Positions 31,210-42,242 of a stretch of 64,000 nucleotides of DNA are shown in pieces. The notes beneath the pieces are model-generated. The model saw only the letters and a list, made by a program, of their open reading frames with translations. It was not told the DNA's origin and ran no database searches. Within the stretch, counting starts at the first letter, position 1, and each line of letters starts with the position of its first letter. The stretch comes from Peltaster fructicola (taxonomy: Eukaryota; Ascomycota; Dothideomycetes). The position numbers were made by a program, and so were the translations under genes. The stretch lies in the NCBI GenBank assembly GCA_001592805.2, contig CP051141.1, positions 2,790,001 to 2,854,000 of the forward strand, written 5' to 3'.

Positions 31210-32625
31210 ATGGCATCACTACCAAGAGCCTTCGCTCCTCTCCAGCGCTCGTCTGGCGCCAAGACTCTATCGAAGCTCAGAGGCGATCTCACACAAGCAG
31301 AGTGCCGACGATTAATACATTCATCGAAACAGCGAGAAGTCAGCGCTAGCCCATTTGCAGCTGACTACCGTCACCGAGAACAGTCATTGCAGAAGAAAGT
31401 GTCCGGTCTAGCAAGTCTCCCAGTGAGCCAAATCCTCAGAACGTACCTGATCACCTCGATATCCAGCTCACCGGCACTCCTTGATGCTTCCAGCAGCTTG
31501 CTGAGACGTCTGATCGACAGCGATAACAGCCTGGCCAGTCTCGACAATCCTGTGCTGCGTGCTGTGTTATGGGAGACCTTCTACAAGCAGTTTTGTGCCG
31601 GCGAGACAGCTGAGCAGATCTCCAGCAGTTGCGAAGCGCTGCGACAGCAAGGCTACGCTGGCGTGATTCTAGAGTATGCTCGAGAAGTGCTCAAGGATGC
31701 CGACGGCTGCGAGGCCGAGGATGTGCTCGCCTGGCATACAGGAATGCTGAAATCCATCCAGCTTGCTGCTCCGGGTGACTTCCTTGGGCTCAAGTGGTCT
31801 GGTATGGGAGCCGCTGCACTGAAGAGACTGGCAGCTCGTCAGGATCCAAGTCCAGCTATGCATGATGCCATGGTCTCGGTCTGTGAAGCTGCTTCTGCTA
31901 AAAGCATCGCACTGCTACCGTCTGCTGAAGAGACATCTACTCTGCAAGGCTACTTCGCATGGTCGCTGATGATGCAACGACTGTTCAACCGTGCAGGCAA
32001 GAGCGTGGTGTACAACACTTACCAGGCTTATCTTAGACAGATCCCAGAGACCTTGGGTAAGCACTTGGAAGTAGCAAAGCAGGACGGCTTCACACTCGGA
32101 GTAAAGATGGTACGAGGTGCCTACCTGAGTAGTGAAGAGAGAAGCTTGCTACAACCTAGCATCGAGGCGACTCATGCTGCATACGACGGTATCTCGGCTG
32201 CATTGATACATCGGAAATACAACGATGTGCTGCAATCGAGCGGCTCATCAGCCTTTCCCGACGTCAATGTTGTTCTAGCAACGCATAACGCCGAGTCTGT
32301 GCGGAAAGCAAGAGAGGCTCGACAGCGACAAGCAGACCAGGATCAAGAGCTGACTCCGTTATGCTTTGCGCAACTCCAAGGAATGGCTGATGAAGTATCT
32401 TGCTCCCTGCTGGCTGCGGCTGATCGAGACCACTCCCAAGCTATCGTTGAGAAGGTATACAAGTGCACCACATGGGGTACCATGACCGAGTGTTTAAACT
32501 ACCTTCTGCGAAGAGCTGCTGAGAACAAGGACGCTGCCTCGAGGACTGCTGATAGTCGGAGAGCTATGCAGGCGGAGCTGTTTCGCAGGGTACGAGAGGT
32601 ATTCTCGATCAAAGCGAGTCAATAA
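31210..32625 (+). CDS. PUT1: Proline dehydrogenase (proline oxidase), mitochondrial
   Basis: Single exon. The start is the first ATG (MASLPRAFAPLQRSS), giving 471 residues; the frame is open 26 codons further up but has no ATG there. The basic, Ser-rich N-terminus suggests mitochondrial import. The FAD-dependent TIM-barrel enzyme oxidises proline to pyrroline-5-carboxylate in the first step of proline catabolism. Visible family signatures are YNTYQAYLRQIPETL, GFTLGVKMVRGAYLSSEERS, VVLATHNAESVRKA, FAQLQGMADEVSCSL, and the late YKCTTWGTMTECLNYLLRRA segment (usually Y-x-P-x-G in the family, here with Cys-Thr-Thr-Trp). The promoter shows a GATA site and a TATA box. It is convergent with the F-box gene, with about 140 nt between the stops. 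Confidence 0.93.
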   Translation: MASLPRAFAPLQRSSGAKTLSKLRGDLTQAECRRLIHSSKQREVSASPFAADYRHREQSLQKKVSGLASLPVSQILRTYLITSISSSPALLDASSSLLRRLIDSDNSLASLDNPVLRAVLWETFYKQFCAGETAEQISSSCEALRQQGYAGVILEYAREVLKDADGCEAEDVLAWHTGMLKSIQLAAPGDFLGLKWSGMGAAALKRLAARQDPSPAMHDAMVSVCEAASAKSIALLPSAEETSTLQGYFAWSLMMQRLFNRAGKSVVYNTYQAYLRQIPETLGKHLEVAKQDGFTLGVKMVRGAYLSSEERSLLQPSIEATHAAYDGISAALIHRKYNDVLQSSGSSAFPDVNVVLATHNAESVRKAREARQRQADQDQELTPLCFAQLQGMADEVSCSLLAAADRDHSQAIVEKVYKCTTWGTMTECLNYLLRRAAENKDAASRTADSRRAMQAELFRRVREVFSIKASQ

Positions 32626-32763
32626 GATCATCTTGAACATCTAAGGTTGCATTTTCTGGGTCATGGTAGACTACAGACAGGAGTTGGAGGCCGCAGGATA
32701 ATGAGATGACATAGTACAGTCGAGACATGAGAATGACCAGTCATTAGCGTCGTGTATCGCATT

Positions 32764-34395
32764 TTATTGTTGTGTTGAAGATCGAAGATGGTGCTTGATG
32801 TAGGATCGAGGTCTCAACTGCCACAACGGCTCTCTATCCTCAATGAACCACACTTCGATCGTCTCTCTGCTAGGCCGTGCAATCGGAAAGTATGTGGACA
32901 AGTCCGCCTCCAGATTGGCGAGTGCAGACTTGTATACCTCTGGTCGTGCAGTGAGGCAATGTAGGGACACTGCTTTGACAGCACGGGCAGCAAATGCAGG
33001 ACTAGGATCAGAATCCAAGAAAGCGTCATTGATGACCATAGGTAGGCCTATGCTCTCTAGGCCCGGCAGCAGACTCAAGAACGCTGCCAGATGTCGTATA
33101 GGGACCATGTTGTCCTTCTTGAATGCTTTCTCACTGTAACACCAGGGATGGAATGGATCCCATTGCGAACCGAGCTGCAAGTTCTCAAGTGACGGCATCT
33201 GCTCTGCATAGGCACGATAGATGTCTGGGTCGTATCGTTCTAGGAAGTGAGGCACACGGGACAGCTCCAGGCTTCTGAGATTCGGCAGAGTAATGGATAG
33301 ACTGTCAAGGAAGCTTTGCCCGTTCAAAGATTCGCCGGCAGGCGCTGTGAACATATCTGACCATCGTTGTAAGGACATGATGAGGTCGGTAAGCCGCTTG
33401 TGCTTTCTACGCGGATTAGCTTCAACTACCATCTGAATTGCTGCAGCCAATGCGCCAGCAGCATCCATTCCATCAGGCACAGGAGTCTTCTTGAACTCAA
33501 GAGAAAGCCGTGAGAAGCTTGCACCGAAGTCCTGACTCTGATCTGTGCCAGCGAGGACGAAGCGAGCTGCTTTGATGGTGAGATAGTATGCTGTCAGAAC
33601 ATCAAGCGAAGATGCATGATCCAGTTGATCAAGAAGCATCTTCCATGCATGTCGTAGCTTATACTTGAATGGAGAAAGCTCAGACATCGTATTCAGCTGT
33701 GGAGATAGGATAGGCTGGCTGGTTGCCAAGTAAGCCTTTGCACGCTCGACTTCAGGCGCATGCAGTCTAGGTCTTAGCTGGATGCTATCGAGTGGTGACT
33801 GTACGTGCTTGCCTAGAAGGCGCAAGTGGGTGTCAGCATCTCTCGCTGGTGGCTGCGCGAGCTCTTCGGCGTTCTGAACAAAATCTTGAGTGACTGCTCG
33901 CCGCTTCTTTCCATGGAGTCCTCTAAGGCGAAGCGTTCTGAGTTGTGTAGCCGAGAGACCGACGAGTGGGATGAGCACATCTCGATGAGTGTTATGGACA
34001 TCCACGGTGCGGAGAGCTGGGAAGGCTTGTGATTGAGGTCTCAATGCTGCGACTTCGGACCAAAGGGTGCTCCAATTCTTCTTCTTGTTCGCAGAGGCCA
34101 GCTCTTTGGTATGCTTGAACCCTGCTGGGATCGTCTTGCTCCGGAACGTAATTGTACGAATCCTAGCGAAGCGCTGATCGAGCCGAGCGACATCCTGCAG
34201 TGTCAAGGGTCGCTCACGCCAGTCCGAAGGTAGTCGACAGGTGAATGCTGCTGGACTGGTGACGTCTGCCCACAGAGCATCACTTGCACATTCTCCCAGG
34301 TGAGCACAAGTCAGTGCCAATGCCTTGAGGTCTCGTCGATCTAGGTACTCGCAGATCATATGCCAGATGTCGTCGACGTCCCATGCTCGATGCAT
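32764..34395 (-). CDS. F-box protein with C-terminal Leu-rich region
   Basis: An uninterrupted 543-residue frame. The N-terminus is an F-box: DDIWHMICEYLDRRDLKALA followed by LTCAHLGECASDALWADV. F-boxes bind Skp1 in SCF ubiquitin ligases. The rest contains irregular Leu-rich segments (IRTITFRSKTI, LRTLRLRGLHGK, LPNLRSLELSRVPHF, MPSLENLQLGSQWDPF), typical of substrate-recognition regions in fungal F-box proteins, a large and fast-evolving group. The target cannot be predicted. No signal peptide or membrane helix is present. Confidence 0.82.
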   Translation of the reverse strand: MHRAWDVDDIWHMICEYLDRRDLKALALTCAHLGECASDALWADVTSPAAFTCRLPSDWRERPLTLQDVARLDQRFARIRTITFRSKTIPAGFKHTKELASANKKKNWSTLWSEVAALRPQSQAFPALRTVDVHNTHRDVLIPLVGLSATQLRTLRLRGLHGKKRRAVTQDFVQNAEELAQPPARDADTHLRLLGKHVQSPLDSIQLRPRLHAPEVERAKAYLATSQPILSPQLNTMSELSPFKYKLRHAWKMLLDQLDHASSLDVLTAYYLTIKAARFVLAGTDQSQDFGASFSRLSLEFKKTPVPDGMDAAGALAAAIQMVVEANPRRKHKRLTDLIMSLQRWSDMFTAPAGESLNGQSFLDSLSITLPNLRSLELSRVPHFLERYDPDIYRAYAEQMPSLENLQLGSQWDPFHPWCYSEKAFKKDNMVPIRHLAAFLSLLPGLESIGLPMVINDAFLDSDPSPAFAARAVKAVSLHCLTARPEVYKSALANLEADLSTYFPIARPSRETIEVWFIEDREPLWQLRPRSYIKHHLRSSTQQ

Positions 34396-36887
34396 GTTGG
34401 GCAGCAGTGTAATGGCGAGGTGTGTCGGAGCAACATGTAGCCTCGTTTTATGCTGTCGGCGCTCATGATGTGAGTCATGACAATTGTACTCATCTTAGTG
34501 TTCCTGTGATCATAGCATTTGCTGTTGGATTCGATCTTGAGGTGGATCTCGAAGGATTCTAGCACTTTATCCAGTCATTGGCTGTGGCTGACTCATGCTT
34601 TGCTGTGCCACACACAGCCCTAAGACTACGAGATGTACTGAATGTCGTGTTGCGGGAAAGAAGACTAGTCCTGAACGATAGTGCGGTGTAGGCTATGCTG
34701 CCGGACCAAGTCTCGCACAAAGTACTGAGGTGGTCTTCTATGCACCCACAGCAATTGCTAGATTGGGCTCTTCCTCTCAGATCTGCTTGCTCGCTAGCCT
34801 TGATGCCCCAAACCCATTCCAATCTCGAGGCTGACGAGGAACAAGTGACCATGGCTGTGTGATGGAGAAACAGCATGGAGGAGTACAAGTGCTAACCATC
34901 GTGCGTGGAGGAAGCGTAGACAACATGGACGTTGGGCAGCAAGCGGCTACCGCAGAAGGATCATCATCTCGTCGTAGTATGGCCAGATGCTAAGTGTCGT
35001 AGGAGCAAATAGGTGGTGGACCACGCCATCCGACATCAGAGAGCTTCGTACTGCGTAGGTGGCTCGGATCGCAGATACTTTGCAACCAGATGATTGATGG
35101 AAGACACAGAAGCGGTTCCTGGGAAGCCTGCAATAGAGGTGACGAGGACTGCTGAACTGGAAGTTGAGGTATGACGATGGGACAGCGGCCGTCTCAAGCT
35201 CGAAGCACCTGTGATCAGGACACCATGCTCCTTGTCGATCGCTCGTAGTGAACCTTCGCTGTGTGGTGTCCCTTCCTCGTCGAGATCGTGGACAAGCAGA
35301 GCAGAATACGGGCGATGCAGAACCGTACGCCTGACGCTATTGATGAATCTCTTCCGGTAGACAATGAGCATCTCGCATGAGATCCGAGATCTCTAAGCAT
35401 GCCCAATGACGGAGTGCGTGGTCAGCGCAGTCTTCCGTATCAGTGACTGCTGAAGTTAACCAACGTACTCAAGTCGTGCTGGAGTAGCTCGGTGTGTGCT
35501 GTGTAGCAAGCCACAACAGAAGTCATCGACTGTCGTCACTAGCGAGGACTAGAATGCAAGCAGCAGGTCCCAGTCAGACCTCTTTTTGGCAAGAACAAGA
35601 CTTGCAGGTAAGTCAATCAACCGAGTTGCCTTGCATCATTTGAATGGTGTATCAGTTCTGTACGACTTACACCCAGACTCTGGCGCTTCCAAGATCGCAC
35701 AGAGACACTGTATCGTGGACGACTCCACGTCTGGCCTACGGATCCTGGTCTAAAGCCGCTCGGCAAGATGCTGACAGAAGGCTTGATCGCTGTCTATTGC
35801 TCAGAGATAGCTTGTAAACAGCGATGTGAGCTTCAGGCTTTGCACGGCCGCTGAATTCATGTTCCTGTCAAGCCAACGAGGTCCTCGACAGTGTGAAGGG
35901 CATCTTGCGATGCCGCCTGCGCCCACACCTGTGTTGAGTCGCAGGCTGCATGTCGATACTCTCAGCAGCGAGCAGGTGCGACGCTCGTGCGAGCGCTTGC
36001 AGTGAATGAAGACAAGAATTGATGCGATAGACGACTTCGATGACGTGGAGGACGAGCGCAAGCAGCACGCCATGACAATGGTGCAATCTCAAGCACACGA
36101 TTCTTGCACAACTCTCCTCACTCCATCACTCCTCTTCTCACATATCGGCAAGCTCGATTATAACCTAGTTGCGACTTCCATGGACCTCATGCGCAGCGAT
36201 ACAACACAGGTAATCATCGTCTCACACCGGGATATTTCCATCGACCCGCGGTCTCCTCACTTCTCGTTGTAGCACAAAGCGGCTCTCGTACCCGGCATGC
36301 GCTTCAGGACACTCCAAAGGCAAGACGAGTTCGACCAGATCTACGATGTTGTCACGCCCACTGCGAGGACCATGAGCCAACGACAAACGATTGCCTGAGT
36401 CAAGCTGGCCGCAAGATCGTCACCGAGCAATGCCATTTGAACGCCAATTGAGCCGTGTAGTTCTTATACATGAGAGAAAGGATGACGCTTTCGCATTGTT
36501 CAAGCACAATCGTGTGACATCGCTTACACAAACAATCCTGCTGACGGCACTGTGCCCGGCACTATGATACCCAGGTGCCAACAACAATCAATGCATACCC
36601 GGCATTTGCATCTCATCACTTCTTGGTACTAGTGACTCGTCGGTAGCGGAGGCGATTGAGATGTCGACATAATCATGCAGTCTACTCCCATCTTGTCCTA
36701 CGTCCTGGACGAGTCATGCTCGATGCGGTAGGTCGATGATCGACAGCAAACTAACTAGCTAAACGCTACGACTCCTCACGAGTCACAACAATGATGCCAG
36801 AAGGTAGCGATGTCGCAAGAGAGTGGATAACTATGTATGCGTAGCTCTTCTTCCACAGACAACCTCGCAGCCTTGAACACATCAACT
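34396..36887. other. 2.5-kb gene-poor region upstream of the carboxylesterase
   Basis: It holds the promoters of the divergent F-box and carboxylesterase genes. The longest ATG-started frame is 35,036-35,371 on the minus strand (111 codons; contains LVAKYLRSEPPTQYEAL), without a recognisable family. A plus-strand frame at 36,006-36,272 is equally featureless. From about 36,000 to 36,700 the plus strand is C/A-leaning, as in the larger desert. No repeat or mobile element is evident. Confidence 0.45.
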
Positions 36888-38677
36888 ATGGGCATCAAAA
36901 TAGGTTTCGTCTTGCTGCTGGCTGCTTCTAGCAGCATACTTGTCCGTGCTGGAGTACCTTGGGGCTATAATGGAGGCTATGGCGGTAATCAAGGCGGGAG
37001 TCGTAACAACACTACACCGACCGCACGAATCCAGAATGGCAGTGTGACTGGAGTTCACTCGACAACGTACAATCAAGACTTCTTCCTCGGTGTGCCTTTC
37101 GCCCAGCCTCCAGTGGGTGAACTTCGATTCCGCAATCCACAGTCGCTCAACTCAAGCTATAACAATCATGATGCAAGTCAATATGCTCCATCGTGTGTCG
37201 GCTACGGAGGTGATGATATTGGCTACCCTGTTTCCGAGGACTGCCTATACCTCAACGTCATTCGACCCTCAGGCTACCAGCACGACCAGCTTCCTGTCGG
37301 CGTCTGGATTCATGGAGGCGGCTTGGTCATGGGCGGGAGTCGTGACGAGAGATACAATCTGTCTTTCATCGTGGAGAACTCCGTCAAGATCGGCAAGCCT
37401 ATCATTGCTGTTTCAATCAACTATCGGCTATCAGGCTGGGGTTTCCTGTCTTCGGCAGAGGTGTCTGGTAGCGGTAACACCAATCTTGGATTGCGTGATC
37501 AGCGTCTAGCACTTCACTGGCTGCAGGACAACATTGCAGCGTTCGGTGGTGACACACAGAAGGTCACTATATGGGGAGAGAGCGCCGGAGCGGCATCTGT
37601 AGGATGGCATCTCACTGCATACAATGGCCGCGACGATAAGCTCTTCAGAGCAGGCATTATGGAGTCTGGCAATCCCATTACATACTTCAGCTATTCTGTC
37701 GAGGCAGATTACCAGCCGGAGTACGATGCACTGGTCAACATGACAGGATGTGCCGATCAAATTGACACTCTCGATTGCTTACGGAACGCACCATACGCTA
37801 CAATCAACAACTTCTTCAACTCGACAGCAGGCAGTAACTGGAACCCTGTGGTTGATGGCGACTTCATACAGAGATGGGGAAGTATTCAGCTCAACCAAGG
37901 CGATTTCGTTCATGTACCAGTAAGGTGACTAGCACATCTGACCTCCACGACTGACATCACTAGATCATTGACGGCGCAAACACTGACGAAGGAACGTCCT
38001 TTGGGCCTACAGGCATCAACACAACGGCCCAATTTGCTGCATATGCTGCAAGTCAAGCAACATCGAATCGCTTGCCAGCCGTCTTTGCAGATCAGGTCCC
38101 CTCAGCATATCCCGACACGGCTGAGTATCGCATACCGTCTGATGCAGTGGTAGGAGACTACACCTATCCGCCAAGCGACGGAGCACTATACCGGCGTACA
38201 GCTGCATATGGCGGTGATGTTGTGATGATAGCGAATCGCCGAGCCACATGTCAGACATGGGCGGAGAATGGCGTTGCTGCATACTGCTACCGCTTCAACA
38301 CACGACCCGCCGGCGTGCCATTCTATCTAGGAGTGCCTCATTTCCAGGAAGTTGCATTCGTCTTTGACAACACCAACGGTTATGGCTACAATGCTGAACA
38401 TAGCACGATCAATCCTTTCCAGGACAAACCACAATCATACTCTGATCTCGCCTTCCTCATGGACGCTAGCTGGGTGTCGTTCATATATGACCTCGATCCG
38501 AATTCATGGACTGGCAGGAATGGTGCAACTCCTGCTTGGCCAGCCTACAGTACGGCCACACCTCAGGATATCGTCTGGGATGCGAATGCCACAGCCTTGG
38601 CATATGTTGAGAGTGACACATTCAGGCAAGAGGGCATTCAGTGGATCATCGATCATGCCCTTGCATACAAGAGGTAA
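36888..38677 (+). CDS. Secreted type-B carboxylesterase / lipase
   Basis: Two exons, 36888-37919 and 37964-38677 (44-nt intron); 581 residues. MGIKIGFVLLLAASSSILVR is a good signal peptide; an earlier in-frame ATG at 36837 would hide it, so the second was chosen. A short Gly-rich segment (WGYNGGYGGNQGGS) precedes the catalytic domain. Type-B signatures are the oxyanion hole WIHGGGLVMGG, EDCLYLNV, nucleophile GESAGAAS, acid in GANTDEGTSFG, and His in GVPHFQEVAFVF, so the triad is complete. Several N-x-S/T sites fit a secreted glycoprotein. Fungal members hydrolyse lipids, feruloyl or other esters; the substrate is unknown. Confidence 0.9.
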
Positions 38678-38760
38678 TGAGGGAAGGCATGATACTTGTG
38701 CTTACTGAATAGCAGTTCTCATAAAAGTAGTATTCTCGTACTTGTACTATTCGTCCACTA

Positions 38761-40072
38761 TCACTTACTGACGGCGATTTGATCTGGTGGGAGCTTTCTA
38801 CACTCTGGACAGAGCCATTCGCCTGCAGGTTCATGCTTGAGGTTGACACAACCCCAGTGAAACCACTGATACTTGCAATTGTCGTTGTCGCAGCCTACCA
38901 TATCGCCAAAGGACACCTTTTGACAGAAGCAGTACAGGGTGGTGTCCTCGCCATCCTCACCAGCGTCATCATCGTCATCCTCTTCAGGAGAGCCTGCTGT
39001 GTCGTTGCCTGCTGTGGCATCGGCTTGATTGCGGACCTGGGAGTCTGGCGTCGGCGAGTTCGAGCGTGAGGACGCTGCAGAGCCAGATGCAACAGACGAT
39101 GGTGTGGCCGAGCGACCTGGCCGGGCAAGTTGACCTCGTCGATCCCGCTTCTTAGCTTGAGAAGGACGAGACCGCTTCTTGCTTGCTGGCTGTGGCGGCG
39201 CAAGCTTCCTTGCCACAGCACCAGCGGGAGCCTTCTTCAGCGCTGCAGCCCTCTGTGAAGGCTGCGCAGAACCGGCTCGAGAGGACACAGGATTCGGAGT
39301 GCCAGCCTTGGGAGTGCCAGGACCAATCGACGACTGTCGCAGACTAGACGATGCAGCAGGTAGTGTGCCAAGAGATGTATTAAGTCGACGACGCTTCGTG
39401 GCCTCACTCGAGGATTCTCGTTGTGACCTTGGTGCTGATGCAGGTGTTTGTACCCCACTGCCAGCTCCTCTTGAGACGACACCGGCTACTTGAGCAGCCA
39501 TGCGAATTTGTGCTGCGTTGCCGATGTTGGGCATACCGCCGGTAGAGCCGATGTTGCTGCTTACAGCTTGCAGTGGGCCAGAAGTAGGAGCTGCTGGAGT
39601 GCCAACGCCTGAGGTTGCACCGCTACCCACGAGAGATGGTCCGTTCCAGTCGGATGGAAACTCTTCTCGAGTCATCAGGCCGCGAAGTCCTACATCGAGA
39701 CGTCGAAGTTGTCGCTCAAGCACAATTGCAGCTTTCTCGGCGAGGCCACACTTCTCTGCCTGTAAGATTTCGCACTTGTCGTAGCACTCCTGGATGGTTC
39801 GCGAGAAAGCCTCTTCCTTGGGGTTGAGTACGTGACCACCGTTGACCCGAACCCACTTCTGCAACTGTGTATCTCGCTTGGAGATCTCGTCCTTGTAGAG
39901 CATAATCTGTGAGTCCTTGGCTTGTATCTCCTCGAGCAAGAAGGTCACTTCTGCAGGAGTATTGGCGACTACGACATGCTCAGCATCACTTCTCAGCGGG
40001 ATATATCTGCTTACCATCGTGCACAAACTGTTCAAGAAGCGACGCCGCATCCTCTGGGACGCCGTGTGCCAT
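38761..40072 (-). CDS. ING-family PHD-finger chromatin protein (Yng2/Pho23-like)
   Basis: Two exons, 40015-40072 and 38761-39968, with a 46-nt intron whose junction restores the conserved sequence VHDVANTPAEVTFLLEEIQA; 421 residues. The N-terminal ING domain is a helical region (about residues 8-120), with KDSQIMLYKDEISKRDTQLQ and the C-terminal TIQECYDKCEILQAEKCGLA helix. A Ser/Ala/Pro-rich basic linker follows (about 130-345). The PHD finger near the C-terminus (YCFCQ, MVGCDNDNC, WFHWGCV, EWLCPEC) supplies the C4HC3 zinc ligands and the aromatic residues that read H3K4me3. ING proteins are subunits of histone acetyltransferase (NuA4, NuA3) or deacetylase (Rpd3L) complexes; sequence alone does not decide which. 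It lies head-to-head with the deacetylase gene. Confidence 0.9.
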
Positions 40073-40438
40073 CACCGGATACCTTTGACGAGCTGTACGG
40101 TTGTCGCAGCCTTTTATGCGTCGTGTGCTTGACGCCGCCGGTCTTGAGTCGCATGCTGGCAGTCTCGGGCGAACATATGTTGTGCACGGCTTATGCGATC
40201 CACTTCCCGCAGAGCCGCATGGCTAGCGCAATTATGTCCATGTCGATTTTAGAGCTCCACGAGACCAGTGAACTCACGTTGCGCCATCGATCGTGTTGCT
40301 TGCTACAAGTGTAGAGATTGCCTCACGATCGATTCATTCAACCAGAGATATGGTTCCATACCTTCCGACCTTCAATTGAGGCCCCATATAACATCAGCCC
40401 GTTGTTGACGTGCTCGCTATGCGATACACGCTAGCAAG
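40073..40438. promoter_or_regulatory. Bidirectional promoter between ING-like and HDAC genes
   Basis: Only 366 nt separate the two divergent start codons, so both promoters share this space. A TATA-like CATATAACA lies about 50 nt before the deacetylase ATG. No other named site was recognised. Confidence 0.55.
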
Positions 40439-42070
40439 ATGGCATACACTTTCCAGAGCAGAGGAGATGTACAGACATCAATAGTTCAGCAGTACGACCC
40501 TATGGTACACCAGCAGAACGCTCGAAGTCGCAACGAAAGCCCGAATGCGCCTCCTACGAACGGTTACCACAATGAAGACGACTCGATGAACGACGACACA
40601 GTCCCAGTATACACCAGCGAGGATGAGCGGCTATGGCGAGATCAAGAGCTGAATCGCAAGATCATGGATCAGGTAGAAGAGAATGGCATCACAAGACCGA
40701 AAGGTTGGAAGGTCTCATATCACTACAACAGCACAGTCGAAGACATGCATTTTGGCAAGACACACCCTATGAAGCCTTGGCGACTCACCTTAACAAAGCA
40801 TCTGGTGCTCGGATATGGTCTACAGTACTCAATGGACACCTTCGAAGCGGTCGCGGCGAGTCGAGAGCAGGTTGCCGCCTTCCACGATCCTGACTATGTT
40901 GAGTTCCTCAGCAAGGTATCGCCTCACACGTTCGAGACGCTCTCGAAAGAACCAAAGTTTGCGAGAGTCATTCCCCCTAAGCACGAGAATGATGTGCTCG
41001 ATCTTGGACCTTACAACTTGTCAACAAGTCCTGGCGCCGATTGTCCAGTGTTCTCTGACATGTCGACTTATCTCTTCCTCTATACTGGCGCTACCATGGA
41101 AGCAGCTTCGAAGCTAATAACAGGCCAATCAGATATTGCCATCAACTGGTCGGGTGGTCTGCATCATGCTCACAAGTCCGAGGCGAGCGGCTTCTGTTAC
41201 ATCAACGACATTGTCTTAGCGATACTGGAAATGCTCAAACGATGGGCACGAGTCTTGTACATTGACATCGACGTCCATCATGGTGACGGCGTTGAGGAAG
41301 CTTTCCAGCGACAGCCTCGAGTCATGACAGTCAGCTTGCACAGATACGGTTCTTACGATGAGACTGGTAACAAATTCTTTCCAGGCACAGGAGATATTTC
41401 TGACATTGGTCTGCGTGGCACGCAAGGCGAGCACTTCGCGCTCAATGTGCCGATACCATCTGGCATCGACGATCGACAGTACAGGGAAGTCTTTCAACAA
41501 GTCATTTCAAGAGTCATCCAGAACTTCAAGCCTTCCGCAATAGTACTCCAGTGTGGTGCCGATTCGCTTGGAGGCGATCGTCTAGGTCAATTCAACCTTA
41601 ACATCAAGGCTCACGGTGAGTGTGTCTCGTATGTGAAGAGCTTCGGACTGCCCTTGTTGCTGCTCGGTGGAGGAGGTTACACAGCTCGCAATGTCGCTCG
41701 TGCTTGGTGCCACGAAACAGCCCTTACGACAGAGAATGAGCTCTCCGACGATCTGCCGCTAGACTTCCTCCCACGACCAGAAGCGTTCACAGGGAACAAG
41801 ACTCATGGCGATGGCAAGCTTTTCCCAACTTTCGGCAGGGCTCACAGCAACGAGTGCAAGGACGCCGATTTCGAGCTGATGATCAAGAAGATCGATGTCG
41901 AGCTTCGCTACGTCGCTATGAGTCCTTGGGTACAAATGGATACGCTACCTGTCAAAGCCTGCATGGAACGAGCTATGGACGAAGTTGATGAGGATATGAA
42001 AAGCGCTAAAGCTGAAAGAGACAGACGACGTAAAGAGCGAGACCCTGCAGGCAGAGGTGAGCGACGGTGA
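40439..42070 (+). CDS. HOS2: Class I histone deacetylase, Hos2/HDAC3-like
   Basis: A single-exon gene of 543 residues. A ~100-residue polar N-terminal extension precedes the RPD3-type catalytic domain: VSYHYNSTVEDMHFGKTHPM, HHAHKSEASGFCYINDIVLA with the catalytic His pair, YIDIDVHHGDGVEEAF with the zinc ligands, LQCGADSLGGDRLG, and the late GGGGYTARNVARAWCHET. The spelling 'STVEDMHFGKTHPMKPWRL' is of the Hos2/HDAC3 branch rather than Rpd3. Hos2 is the catalytic subunit of the Set3 complex, which acts on coding regions of active genes. The C-terminus is highly charged (AERDRRRKERD). All active-site residues are present. The orthologue call is strong on motif grounds but not tree-tested. Confidence 0.92.
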   Translation: MAYTFQSRGDVQTSIVQQYDPMVHQQNARSRNESPNAPPTNGYHNEDDSMNDDTVPVYTSEDERLWRDQELNRKIMDQVEENGITRPKGWKVSYHYNSTVEDMHFGKTHPMKPWRLTLTKHLVLGYGLQYSMDTFEAVAASREQVAAFHDPDYVEFLSKVSPHTFETLSKEPKFARVIPPKHENDVLDLGPYNLSTSPGADCPVFSDMSTYLFLYTGATMEAASKLITGQSDIAINWSGGLHHAHKSEASGFCYINDIVLAILEMLKRWARVLYIDIDVHHGDGVEEAFQRQPRVMTVSLHRYGSYDETGNKFFPGTGDISDIGLRGTQGEHFALNVPIPSGIDDRQYREVFQQVISRVIQNFKPSAIVLQCGADSLGGDRLGQFNLNIKAHGECVSYVKSFGLPLLLLGGGGYTARNVARAWCHETALTTENELSDDLPLDFLPRPEAFTGNKTHGDGKLFPTFGRAHSNECKDADFELMIKKIDVELRYVAMSPWVQMDTLPVKACMERAMDEVDEDMKSAKAERDRRRKERDPAGRGERR

Positions 42071-42242
42071 GCATATATCATTCAGTGCTACCTGCAATGG
42101 CGAGCGACGTCGAGCACACACTATGAAGCGCTACTCGATTGCCACAACGACGTTCGAGATCCTATATTGGCTCCTCGATGCTACAACGACAACGCACTCG
42201 ATACAAGCGCTTTTTTGTGCCCTTTCGACCGCACAACGCTTC

